Shown here in pieces: positions 28,001-36,472 of a stretch of 64,000 nucleotides of DNA; position 1 is the stretch's first letter; each line of letters starts with the position of its first letter. A program made the translations under genes and the position numbers. The stretch is from NCBI RefSeq assembly GCF_019966545.1, contig NZ_JAIMIC010000007.1, positions 300,644 through 364,643 on the forward strand, written 5' to 3'. The notes under the pieces are model-generated. The model searched no databases. It was not told where the DNA came from and saw only the letters and a program-made list of their open reading frames with translations. This DNA is from Heliomarina baculiformis. GTDB taxonomy: Bacteria; Pseudomonadota; Alphaproteobacteria; Rhodobacterales; Rhodobacteraceae.

Positions 28001-28128
28001 GAAACGTTGCCTGATTTGCGCTTTTCTGCTGCGAGAACAGTGGTCTTTCGCGTGTCTAGCCAAGAGATTCGTTGCGTGAATGCAATTTAGCGGTCAACCT
28101 GAGAGCGACTGGCTTCGGGTGACGGGAA

Positions 28129-30282
28129 ATGAGCACTAAGAAAGTCTGTATAGTGGGGGGAGGCTGTGCGGCTGTCGCAACGGCTTTCGAATTGACCCAG
28201 CCACAACGCAACGGAGAGTTCGAAGTTACCATCTACCAGCAGGGCTGGCGGCTGGGTGGCAAAGGTGCGTCCGGTCGGGCTTTGCCGTCGCAGCGGATTG
28301 AGGAACACGGGCTTCATCTCTGGATGGGCTTTTACGAGAATGCCTTTGGCATGATGCGAGCCTGCTACGAAGAACTTGGCAGGAATCCCGAGATCTGCCC
28401 GATCGCCACATGGGATCAGGCCTTCAAGCCGGATAACTACGTTGGTGTGACCGAGGATCTGGCCGATGGGTGGGCCAACTGGATGGCTCTTTTTCCGCCT
28501 GCGTCCGGCAATCCTGGCGATCCGCTGAAAACGGCCGATCCTTTTTCCATTCCTGCCTATCTTACACGTTGCGTTTTGTTGCTGAGAACGTTGATCACTT
28601 CAGTGCAAGACCGCGTGCCGCAGGCAGAAGTGAAAGGCGGTAGTGATCTCGTCAGTGCCGTGGCAGCTCTTGCACGCAGTACGGCACGGGGAGTCGTGGC
28701 TGAACCATTGAAATCCGCAGAGCGTCTTGCTTCTTATGGACAGCTTGCCATCGGAGTGGTGATTGCCGAGGCGCTGGATATCTTGAGACGCATATTCGAT
28801 CGCCGACCTCAGTCATGGAAGCCAGACGACGATTTGCATGCGGCTCAATCACTGATGACAAAATTGTCGGTCGTTATCCATAGCCAGATAGAGCAACTCA
28901 CAGCCTTAGACCCGGAATTGCGTCGCGTTTGGGAAATCGCCGATGTGGTGCTAGCGATCATACGCGGTATCCTTCGTGACGGGCTGATCTTTAACCCGCG
29001 CGGGTTCGATGCCATCGACGATCTGGATTGGCGAGAATGGTTGCGTTTGCACGGCGCATCGGAGCTTTCCGTCAACAGCGCTTTTGTCAGAGCCTCCTAT
29101 GACCTGCTTTTTGCTTATGAGGATGGGGACATCGACAGACCGCGACTTGCTGCGGGGCAGGCATTGCGCGGTGCGTTACGCATGTTCTTTACCTATCGAG
29201 GCGCCCTTTTCTGGAAGATGCAGGCCGGTATGGGGGATATCGTCTTTGCGCCATTTTACGAGGTGCTGAAGCGGCGCGGGGTAAAGTTCGAATTCTTTCA
29301 TCGTCTGGAAGACCTGAAGCTTGATGGTTCGGGAAAGCTGGTAGGGCAGGCCATTTTCAATGTGCAGGCGAAGGTCAAACGCGGCCTGGATTACGAGCCG
29401 CTCGTCAATGTGAAGGGTCTGCCAAGCTGGCCCTCTGAACCGGATTTTTCCCAGCTCACGGGCGGCGACAAGCTGAAAAAAAGTGGCTGGGATGCGGAGT
29501 CCCGTTGGGATGAACATTCGGCCGGGACACGGACGCTGAAGATAGGGAAAGATTTCGATTTCCTTGTACTTGCAGTGGGTTTGGGCGAAGTGCCTAACGT
29601 CGCTGCCGAATTGATCGCGGCGTCGCCACCATGGCGCCGTATGGTCGAAGAGGTCAAAACTGTCGCCACGCAGGCATTTCAGATCTGGCTGGACAAGCCG
29701 GTTGACGAACTGGGGTGGTCAAAGCCGTCGCCGAACATTTCGGGTTATGTCGAACCTTTTGATACCTGGGCCGACATGCCACAACTGATCGCGCTGGAAG
29801 ATTGGGAAGTCGATCCGAAAGCGATTGCGTATTTCTGTTCCGTCCTGCCCGACAGTGAGATCCCCACGTCGGATAACCCTCTGTCTTCTGCTCGGGACAG
29901 AGTGAAAGAAAATGCCATTCGCTTCCTCGACAAGGATGTCGCGCATTTTTGGCCGGGTGCCGTGCGGAAGGACGGGTTTGACTGGTCGCTTTTGTCCGGG
30001 CCTGACAAATCGTCCGATGGGCCTGTACGTTTCTCGTCGCAATTCTGGACGGCAAATATCAATCCGACCGATCGTTACATTCTGTCCCTGCCGGGCAGTC
30101 TAAAGTATAGAATTTCGCCATTGGATCAACATTTTGATAACGTGACTGTTGCCGGGGACTGGACCCGTTGCGGGCATCAGGCTGGGTGCGTCGAAGCGGC
30201 TGTGATGTCGGGACGTCTCGCCGCCCATGCCATGTCTTTGCACCCGCCGCTTGAGGAGATTGTCGGATATGACCACCCATGA
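28129..30282 (+). CDS. Large FAD-dependent oxidoreductase, carotenoid-desaturase-like
   Basis: 717 residues. The N-terminal flavin site reads VCIVGGGCAAVATAFELT and is followed by QQGWRLGGKGASGR and EEHGLHLWMGFYENAF, the pattern of phytoene-desaturase/amine-oxidase-like NAD(P)-binding proteins. The C-terminus VTVAGDWTRCGHQAGCVEA is the usual second flavin motif. It is longer than typical desaturases (about 450-500) because of a mostly helical insert around residues 150-330. It probably oxidises or desaturates an isoprenoid or other lipid. It overlaps the next gene by 14 bases and begins the cluster with a polyprenyl synthase. Exact reaction unknown. Confidence 0.8.
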   Translation: MSTKKVCIVGGGCAAVATAFELTQPQRNGEFEVTIYQQGWRLGGKGASGRALPSQRIEEHGLHLWMGFYENAFGMMRACYEELGRNPEICPIATWDQAFKPDNYVGVTEDLADGWANWMALFPPASGNPGDPLKTADPFSIPAYLTRCVLLLRTLITSVQDRVPQAEVKGGSDLVSAVAALARSTARGVVAEPLKSAERLASYGQLAIGVVIAEALDILRRIFDRRPQSWKPDDDLHAAQSLMTKLSVVIHSQIEQLTALDPELRRVWEIADVVLAIIRGILRDGLIFNPRGFDAIDDLDWREWLRLHGASELSVNSAFVRASYDLLFAYEDGDIDRPRLAAGQALRGALRMFFTYRGALFWKMQAGMGDIVFAPFYEVLKRRGVKFEFFHRLEDLKLDGSGKLVGQAIFNVQAKVKRGLDYEPLVNVKGLPSWPSEPDFSQLTGGDKLKKSGWDAESRWDEHSAGTRTLKIGKDFDFLVLAVGLGEVPNVAAELIAASPPWRRMVEEVKTVATQAFQIWLDKPVDELGWSKPSPNISGYVEPFDTWADMPQLIALEDWEVDPKAIAYFCSVLPDSEIPTSDNPLSSARDRVKENAIRFLDKDVAHFWPGAVRKDGFDWSLLSGPDKSSDGPVRFSSQFWTANINPTDRYILSLPGSLKYRISPLDQHFDNVTVAGDWTRCGHQAGCVEAAVMSGRLAAHAMSLHPPLEEIVGYDHP

Positions 30283-31039
30283 TGAAAATGGCATAACGGA
30301 CTCCCTGAGCGGCCATGTGGACGAGTTCCTCCGACGTCCGACCCTTGATCGAACCGACCCGCACAGAAACATTTTCAATGCGTTCCGGCAAAGCGATGGT
30401 CGGAAACAGGACGTATTTGGAGACGAAAAAGTCTGGCGAAGCTTCCAGAGTGGTAATGCCGAAGAAGCTGAGCCGTCGAACGGGTCATCATGGAGACCGG
30501 GTCCGCTTTGGGATGGCGTTTCCGAGAGTGTGCGGGCCGGGTACGATGTGATAAACCGCCAGATCGAGGAAGGAAAAGCAACCGCTGCACGCTTCGCCAG
30601 CCCGGATAGAGGCGGCCAATTGCGGGGCATGCCTGAAATCTTGGAGCGCCTGATTCGCACATACTCGGATATTGGCTCGGTCTGGGTAGAATTGTTGGTC
30701 GCGGCCACCGAAAGAGATCAGCCAAAAGTGGCCAGTGCGCCCGAAACAACTGCTAGCCTTCGAGACGACGTTGGCGTCGGTGTGCAGGTCCGAGCATCTT
30801 GTTCAGTGACGGCTCGCGCCCGGTTATACCGCTCGGTGACAGGAACACTTAACGCTTTGCCTCTGCGCGGCGCCGGCCCGGACGGAGAGGAAATTCGAAG
30901 TGTTAGCGTTGAACCGGGGTATTGCGTCCACATCGACGTCCCGAGTGATGCGAAACACGGGACATACTATGGTATACTTCTAGAGCAGGGGGCGGATGAG
31001 CCAGCCGGTTCACTGACCGTGACGGTTGGTGGGGATTGA
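30269..31039 (+). CDS. Unrecognised protein in isoprenoid-type operon
   Basis: 256 residues; I do not recognise a family. The start at 30269 lies inside the flavoprotein gene and has a GAGGAG site. Residues 1-90 are polar and low in predicted structure. Residues about 90-145 look helical (GYDVINRQIEEGKATAARFA has a phasin-like feel). Residues about 165-255 alternate in a way that suggests a beta sandwich (VQVRASCSVTARARLY, VHIDVP, YYGILLEQ, GSLTVTV). It has no signal peptide or membrane helix. It is coupled to the flavoprotein and ends one base before the polyprenyl synthase ATG, so it very likely belongs to the same process, perhaps as a scaffold or carrier. Confidence 0.75.
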   Translation: MTTHDENGITDSLSGHVDEFLRRPTLDRTDPHRNIFNAFRQSDGRKQDVFGDEKVWRSFQSGNAEEAEPSNGSSWRPGPLWDGVSESVRAGYDVINRQIEEGKATAARFASPDRGGQLRGMPEILERLIRTYSDIGSVWVELLVAATERDQPKVASAPETTASLRDDVGVGVQVRASCSVTARARLYRSVTGTLNALPLRGAGPDGEEIRSVSVEPGYCVHIDVPSDAKHGTYYGILLEQGADEPAGSLTVTVGGD

Positions 31040-31040
31040 A

Positions 31041-32066
31041 ATGAGCGCGCCGGCCATCCAGGAAACATTGGAAGAATACGGCGCCATGACTCGCGATCTC
31101 ATGGCGCATTACTTGCCGACGCCTGAATCAGATCACTACCTTTACGGTCCAGCGGCGGATTACCCGTTGCGAGGCGGAAAGATGATGCGGCCCAGCATAT
31201 GTATCGCGACGGCTCGCTTGTTCGGCGCTTCTCTTGAAGATTCACTCAAGGTCGCCGTCAGTATTGAATTGCTGCACAACGCCTTACTGATCCACGATGA
31301 CATCGAAGACGAAAGCGAAACCCGCCGGGGTCAGCCGACGCTTCACATGAAGCACGGAATACCAATTGCATTGAACGTTGGCGATGCTTTGGCGCTTTCG
31401 AGTCTTCGACCTTTGATCCATGTTTTTCCCCGGATCGGACCGTGGATGGGTCTGAAACTTATCGAAGATATGGAACGCATGGCCCGTGAAACCGCTGAAG
31501 GTCAGGCTATGGAACTCGCATGGCGGCACGACAATACGCTGAAACTGGCCCCCGAGGATTACCTCGTGATGGTGCTCAAGAAGACATGCTGGCTGGCGAC
31601 AATCTTTCCATGCCGGGCGGGAGCGTTGCTGGGGTCGAGATCGTCGATTGCCGAGGATGCTTTCATGCGCTTTGGCTTTTTCGTTGGCGCAGCCTTTCAG
31701 ATCAGTGACGATACGCTGAACATCGAAGCCGAAGCGATCTATGGCAAGGAAGCCTGCGGGGACCTGCTGGAGGGAAAACGGACGCTAATGTTGATCGACC
31801 TTCTTAATCTTTTACGGGGCGACGAGCTACATCGGCTTGTGACATTTCTTTCCAGAAAGAGATCGGAGTTGGCGGAGGATGAAATAGGTTGGGTTCGAGA
31901 GAAGATCATCGACCTTGGTTGTCTGAACAGGGCGCGATCAGCAGCGCGAGGGATGGCCGGAGCCGCGCAGCATGAGTTTGATTTGACGTTCGGGCATCTT
32001 CCCCAATCCCGGGACAAGGCTTTCCTGTCGAGCCTGGCCTGTTGGTCTTTGTCGAGATCGCATTGA
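31041..32066 (+). CDS. Polyprenyl diphosphate synthase
   Basis: Chain-elongating trans-prenyltransferase, 341 residues from the ATG at 31041. The first Asp-rich motif is DDIEDESETRRG with the substrate Arg pair; the second reads SDDTLN, where Asn replaces the usual last Asp. GKEACGDLLEGKRTLMLI follows. The residue five before the first motif is Ala (NALLIHDD), and a small side chain there usually lets the chain grow beyond C15; this is inference from family rules. It lies one base after the unrecognised protein gene, in a cluster with a desaturase-like flavoprotein. Confidence 0.85.
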   Translation: MSAPAIQETLEEYGAMTRDLMAHYLPTPESDHYLYGPAADYPLRGGKMMRPSICIATARLFGASLEDSLKVAVSIELLHNALLIHDDIEDESETRRGQPTLHMKHGIPIALNVGDALALSSLRPLIHVFPRIGPWMGLKLIEDMERMARETAEGQAMELAWRHDNTLKLAPEDYLVMVLKKTCWLATIFPCRAGALLGSRSSIAEDAFMRFGFFVGAAFQISDDTLNIEAEAIYGKEACGDLLEGKRTLMLIDLLNLLRGDELHRLVTFLSRKRSELAEDEIGWVREKIIDLGCLNRARSAARGMAGAAQHEFDLTFGHLPQSRDKAFLSSLACWSLSRSH

Positions 32067-32185
32067 TCATACCTGTGAATTTGCCGGATCGCGGGTATCC
32101 GGGCAGTTTAGTTTGATAGCGAGTTGGGAATGGTTGTCTGAGGCCTGAAGGCGAGAAACTTCGGCATGCAAGAACGGAAATTGCA

Positions 32186-35100
32186 ATGAGCACTACGTTT
32201 GCGGGGAAACTATACGACTGGCTGCAATCGATAAATGCCGCCGAATGCTTCGACATTCTTCAGAACGCGGATATCGACATGGAGTTGCTGGTTGACCTGA
32301 CCGAGGAAGACCTGCGTGAGCTTGGATTGTCTTTGGGGCAGCGGAAACGGCTCCAGAAGGGGATTGAGTCATTACGATCAGGCGGCCAGTCCGGCTCGGT
32401 GACATCACGCGCTGAACGGCGACAGTTGAGTTTTCTTTTCTGCGATTTGGTGGATTCCACAGTGATTAGCCAGAAAATGGATGCAGAAGATCTTGCGTCC
32501 GTGCAGCAGGCTTATCACGAGCTTTGTTCGCAGATAGCCAACCGCTGGGGCGGCAGGATGCTTGCTCAATATGGCGATGGCTGCATGCTGGTATTTGGCC
32601 ATCCCAACGTCCATGAGAACGATGCCGAACGTGCGGTGCGGGCCGGGCTTGAACTGGCGACTGCAGTACCGGATGCAAAGTTTGCGCCGGGCGTTTCGCT
32701 GAATTGCCGGATCGCCATTGCAACGGGCCGGGTGGTCATCGGTGACGTGACCGGTGGTTCAGACCCCAACGCCGTAGCTGGCGAAACGCCGAACCTCGCG
32801 GCGCGACTTCAGGACATAGCGAAGCCCGGGACAGTGGTTATCGCTGAATCCACGATGAACCTTGTTAAATCCGCCTTCGATCTCGACGGTCGTGGCGCGC
32901 ATAAATTGAAAGGGTACGACCAACCGGTAGAGGCCTGGACAGTTACGGCGGCGAAAGACGAGTCGGATCGTGTAACCGGACTTGGAAGCGATCATCACTT
33001 TGTGGGACGCCGGGACGAACTGGAACTGTTGCAGGTGCAATGGGAAAAGGCGCTTACGGGTTCGATGCAGATCGTGACCGTGTCTGGTGAAGCGGGCTTG
33101 GGTAAGTCTTGGTTGCTTTCTGCCTTTGCCCAGCGCGCCATGGTTGCCAATGAAGAGATGCGCCGGTTTCGCTATTTCTGCGTAAGTTTCAAGACAAACA
33201 GCGCGTTGCATCCATTTTTGGCGGAGATTGCCAGGTCTATCGGTATCGTGGGTGCTGAAAGCGCCGCGCAGACCCGTCAGCGCATCAAAGACTGGCCCGA
33301 CCTGAAAGATATCGAGATCAGTAATGCATCTGCATTACTGGCGGCGCAGTTTGGCGTGCAGGATACCGAGACGCCTCTGGCATTGAATGCGGCGCAGCAA
33401 AAGCTCGCGATGTTTGCGTTGCTGAACGAAATGCTGAAGAAGCGTGCAGGTGCGGGACCCGTGTTGATCGAAATTGAAGATATCCACTGGGCCGATCCGA
33501 CGACGTTAGAATTTCTCTCACGACTGGTGACGGATCCTCCGAAACTCCCTGTCATGCTGGTCACGACGCACAGGCCTGAGTTTGAGTTGAACTGGCCAGC
33601 TCTGCCTTGGCTTACACATGTCGGGCTCAACCGCTTGTCGCTTGGCGAAAGCATCGAGATTGCTCGTTTGGCGGATGGCACCCACTCCATCCCGGAGGCG
33701 AGGTTGCGCGACATTATCGCGAAGGCCGATGGCGTGCCCCTGTTTGTCGAAGAACTGACCCAAACGGTGGCTGTTTTGGAGGGCAATGAAATCGGTGGTG
33801 CCATCAGGGTGCCGGAAACGCTTGAAGCGTCGCTTATGGCGCGTCTCGATCGGAATACTGCAGCAAAGTCGATCGCGCAGATCGCTGCGACGATCGGTCG
33901 GAAGTTCCGAGGTTCAACGCTTTCGGCTGTTGCCAAGAAGGATCCGGACACGCTTGCGCAGTTAATCCGACAACTTACGGACGACCGGATTCTTGAGCCC
34001 GTCAAGAACGATCCGGATTCATACATCTTTCGCCATGCGTTGATACAGGACGCCGCATATGGGTCGCTCTTGCGCAGCGAACGAAAGAAATTGCACGCCC
34101 GGATTGCGGACATTCTGGCGGAAGAAAACCAGCATGAAGCAATCATTGAACCGGAAACTTTGGCGCGTCATCTAGCTGGCGCTGAAATGCACTTGGAAGC
34201 CGTGGGAAAGCTGATTGAAGCGGGCCAGAATGCAACGTCGCGCGCAGCTCAGATCGAAGCTAATAATCATTTCCGTTCTGCATTGGACTTACTGAAAAAG
34301 GCACCTGTCGGTGAGATAACAACGCGGTTCGAGGCGACCGTGAACGCCTTGCTTGGTCAGTCTCTGTTGGCCACTGTCGGTTTTGCCGCGCCGGAAGTTG
34401 GAGAAGCCTTTGATCGTGCTCGCCACCTCAGTGCTGAAATTGGCGAGATTCCACTGCTTGTCTCCTCTCTTTATGGCGTATCGGTTGTGGCCGCATCACG
34501 TGGGGAGCGGGAAAAAACGCGCGAGCTGGCAGAGGAATCTATTCGCTTGTTCGGCGAAAGTGACGTTCCGCTGTTTGCGATGGGGAGTCATTTTACCAAT
34601 GGACTGCTGCATATCTTCGAAGGATCACTGGATGAGGCCGAAGCAGCTCTTGAAAGGGCGCTGGGCTATTATTCTCCAGCGCTGCATGGCTATTCCTTGC
34701 AGGTTTATGGAGATGACCTTGGCTCTTATGCGCTGATTTACTTGCTGTGGATTCATGCCCTTCGGGGAGATTTCGAAAAATCTCTCGAGTATAGCCAGCG
34801 CAGTGCAGCGCTGACGAAGGAACTTGGAGACCGACAGGTTGAAATCAGGACACTGGCATTTGCCATGAGCGGTTTCCAGATGCTTGGCGAACTAGAAGCG
34901 ACCGAGGCATTGGCGGATCAGGTGATCGCAAAGGCCGTTGAGCAATGCTATCCTTATTGGCAGGCGGTTGGAGAAGTCGGCAAGAGCTGGGTGCTATGTC
35001 ATACGGGACGACCCGAAGAAGGATTTGCCAAGTTCGATGGAGCCCTGGCTTTCTTTGACGCCATCGGTCAGCGCACGCCGATGTCTCTTATACGGACTTA

Positions 35101-35485
35101 CCATGCCGAAGCCCTGATTGCGGCCGGAGCTAGAGAGCAGGCCTTTTCGATGTTGAACGAGGCTATCCAAACCTGTGGGTCAGAGCTTGATACATTATAC
35201 CTGCCAGAGTTGCTGCGTCTCAAGGCGGAAACATTGATGGGTGACGATGATCAAAGCGCTGTCGATCTGCTGAACGAAGCGCACGCGCTTGCCCGGTCAA
35301 ATTCGATGGCATTCTTTGAGTTGCGCAGCTCCGTCAGCCTTTGCCGCGCTCAAGCGGGAGGGACGTGCGAAGAAGAGGCCCTAGTTAGGCTTAGGGAAGC
35401 CAGAGCTAAGATACGCGCACCGCAGCCTTTTGCGGTTCTCAACGAGGCAGACGAGATACTATCGTCTTACCCGAACTCGGCCTGA
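32186..35485 (+). CDS. SAM-domain, class III adenylate/guanylate cyclase, ATPase and TPR protein
   Basis: 1099-residue cytoplasmic signalling protein. Residues 1-65 are a SAM domain (LYDWLQSINAAECFDIL, then DLRELGLSLGQRKRL). Residues about 75-255 are a class III cyclase domain with metal Asp residues in FLFCDLVDST and YGDGCMLVFG and the NLAARLQ catalytic segment. A STAND/AAA-type ATPase follows with Walker A GEAGLGKS near 303 and Walker B VLIEIEDIHWAD near 427. The rest, about 640-1099, is helical TPR-like repeats. Such proteins make cAMP or cGMP in response to an unknown signal sensed by the repeats. It sits 119 bases after the prenyl synthase gene and 6 bases before the epimerase gene. Confidence 0.88.
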   Translation: MSTTFAGKLYDWLQSINAAECFDILQNADIDMELLVDLTEEDLRELGLSLGQRKRLQKGIESLRSGGQSGSVTSRAERRQLSFLFCDLVDSTVISQKMDAEDLASVQQAYHELCSQIANRWGGRMLAQYGDGCMLVFGHPNVHENDAERAVRAGLELATAVPDAKFAPGVSLNCRIAIATGRVVIGDVTGGSDPNAVAGETPNLAARLQDIAKPGTVVIAESTMNLVKSAFDLDGRGAHKLKGYDQPVEAWTVTAAKDESDRVTGLGSDHHFVGRRDELELLQVQWEKALTGSMQIVTVSGEAGLGKSWLLSAFAQRAMVANEEMRRFRYFCVSFKTNSALHPFLAEIARSIGIVGAESAAQTRQRIKDWPDLKDIEISNASALLAAQFGVQDTETPLALNAAQQKLAMFALLNEMLKKRAGAGPVLIEIEDIHWADPTTLEFLSRLVTDPPKLPVMLVTTHRPEFELNWPALPWLTHVGLNRLSLGESIEIARLADGTHSIPEARLRDIIAKADGVPLFVEELTQTVAVLEGNEIGGAIRVPETLEASLMARLDRNTAAKSIAQIAATIGRKFRGSTLSAVAKKDPDTLAQLIRQLTDDRILEPVKNDPDSYIFRHALIQDAAYGSLLRSERKKLHARIADILAEENQHEAIIEPETLARHLAGAEMHLEAVGKLIEAGQNATSRAAQIEANNHFRSALDLLKKAPVGEITTRFEATVNALLGQSLLATVGFAAPEVGEAFDRARHLSAEIGEIPLLVSSLYGVSVVAASRGEREKTRELAEESIRLFGESDVPLFAMGSHFTNGLLHIFEGSLDEAEAALERALGYYSPALHGYSLQVYGDDLGSYALIYLLWIHALRGDFEKSLEYSQRSAALTKELGDRQVEIRTLAFAMSGFQMLGELEATEALADQVIAKAVEQCYPYWQAVGEVGKSWVLCHTGRPEEGFAKFDGALAFFDAIGQRTPMSLIRTYHAEALIAAGAREQAFSMLNEAIQTCGSELDTLYLPELLRLKAETLMGDDDQSAVDLLNEAHALARSNSMAFFELRSSVSLCRAQAGGTCEEEALVRLREARAKIRAPQPFAVLNEADEILSSYPNSA

Positions 35486-35491
35486 TCACGG

Positions 35492-36472
35492 ATGCGGCGC
35501 GCAGTTGTTCTGGGCGGGGGCGGTCATTTCGGGGCGGCATTATGTGCAGGTTTGCTCGAGCGTGGTTGGGTTGTTTCTGCTGTCACACGAACCGGTGGCA
35601 GACGTGCCGGATTGCAGAACCTCTCGGTCGAACGGGTAATTTGCAACGATTGCGAAACCGGCGCGATGCGGCACCTCGTTCGGGGGCATGAATTGATAAT
35701 AGATGCCGCCGCGCCCTATGCTCTGGACCTGCATGACGCCAGGCAGAGCCATTCGCAAAGGCTGACAGCTGCCAAGGATCGAATGGAGAGCTTGATTTTC
35801 GCAGCCCGAGCCAGTGGATCGGTTGTCGTCTACATCGGATCATTTCTGACGCGATACTTGATGGCCGAAAATAACGACCGGCGGCTTCGGTTTATCTTCG
35901 CCAGTCATCCCTACTTCAGAATGAAACTCGAGCTTGAGAGACTCGCAAAAAAAGCCGCCAAGCGAGGCGATCCGATGATAATCGTCAATCCGACTTCACT
36001 ATTGGGACCTGGTAACCTGCGGATCGTCGAGCACTGTTTTGTCGCCTCGGTGCTGTATGGGAAAATGCCGGCGAGCTTTCCGGATATTATAAACGTCATG
36101 GACGTTCGCGATGCGGCCGAGGCGACCTTGCGCACGCTCGACGCTGGCATATTTGGTATGCCGGTTTGGTTGAGCGGCCATAACATTTCTGTACATGATT
36201 TGACCCAAATGATTGCCAATCTGGGACAGGTGGAATCTCCTCCACGATGGCGAGGTTTGGCAATGGGAGCGATGGTGTTATACGCACTGGAAAACGGGAT
36301 GTCTGTATTGGGCCGTGAAACTCGCTTTCCCAGCCTTCCCGTTCTTTTGACACTAGCGAGTCGTGCTGTTGCACAAAGCACCCGTCAGCGGGCTTTGGGT
36401 GTCGACCTGAGGCCCCTGGAAGCCACGATAAGAGACGAGATCGACTGGTATCGTGGCCGCGACCTAACCTGA
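35492..36472 (+). CDS. NAD-dependent epimerase/dehydratase (extended SDR)
   Basis: 326 residues. The Rossmann motif is AVVLGGGGHFGAALCAGL near residues 4-21. The usual catalytic Tyr-x-x-x-Lys is seen as YFRMK near residue 149, and PTSLLGPGN follows as in 3-beta-hydroxysteroid-dehydrogenase-like and dihydroflavonol-reductase-like proteins. A nucleotide-sugar or an isoprenoid-type alcohol are both possible substrates. It is six bases after the cyclase gene, so co-transcribed, and overlaps the convergent 1193-residue protein gene by nine bases. Confidence 0.82.
   Translation: MRRAVVLGGGGHFGAALCAGLLERGWVVSAVTRTGGRRAGLQNLSVERVICNDCETGAMRHLVRGHELIIDAAAPYALDLHDARQSHSQRLTAAKDRMESLIFAARASGSVVVYIGSFLTRYLMAENNDRRLRFIFASHPYFRMKLELERLAKKAAKRGDPMIIVNPTSLLGPGNLRIVEHCFVASVLYGKMPASFPDIINVMDVRDAAEATLRTLDAGIFGMPVWLSGHNISVHDLTQMIANLGQVESPPRWRGLAMGAMVLYALENGMSVLGRETRFPSLPVLLTLASRAVAQSTRQRALGVDLRPLEATIRDEIDWYRGRDLT

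Noticed and set aside
33277..34146. 289-codon minus-strand frame within the cyclase-ATPase gene
   Set aside because: Very Ser/Arg-rich translation opposite the ATPase domain; a typical shadow frame.
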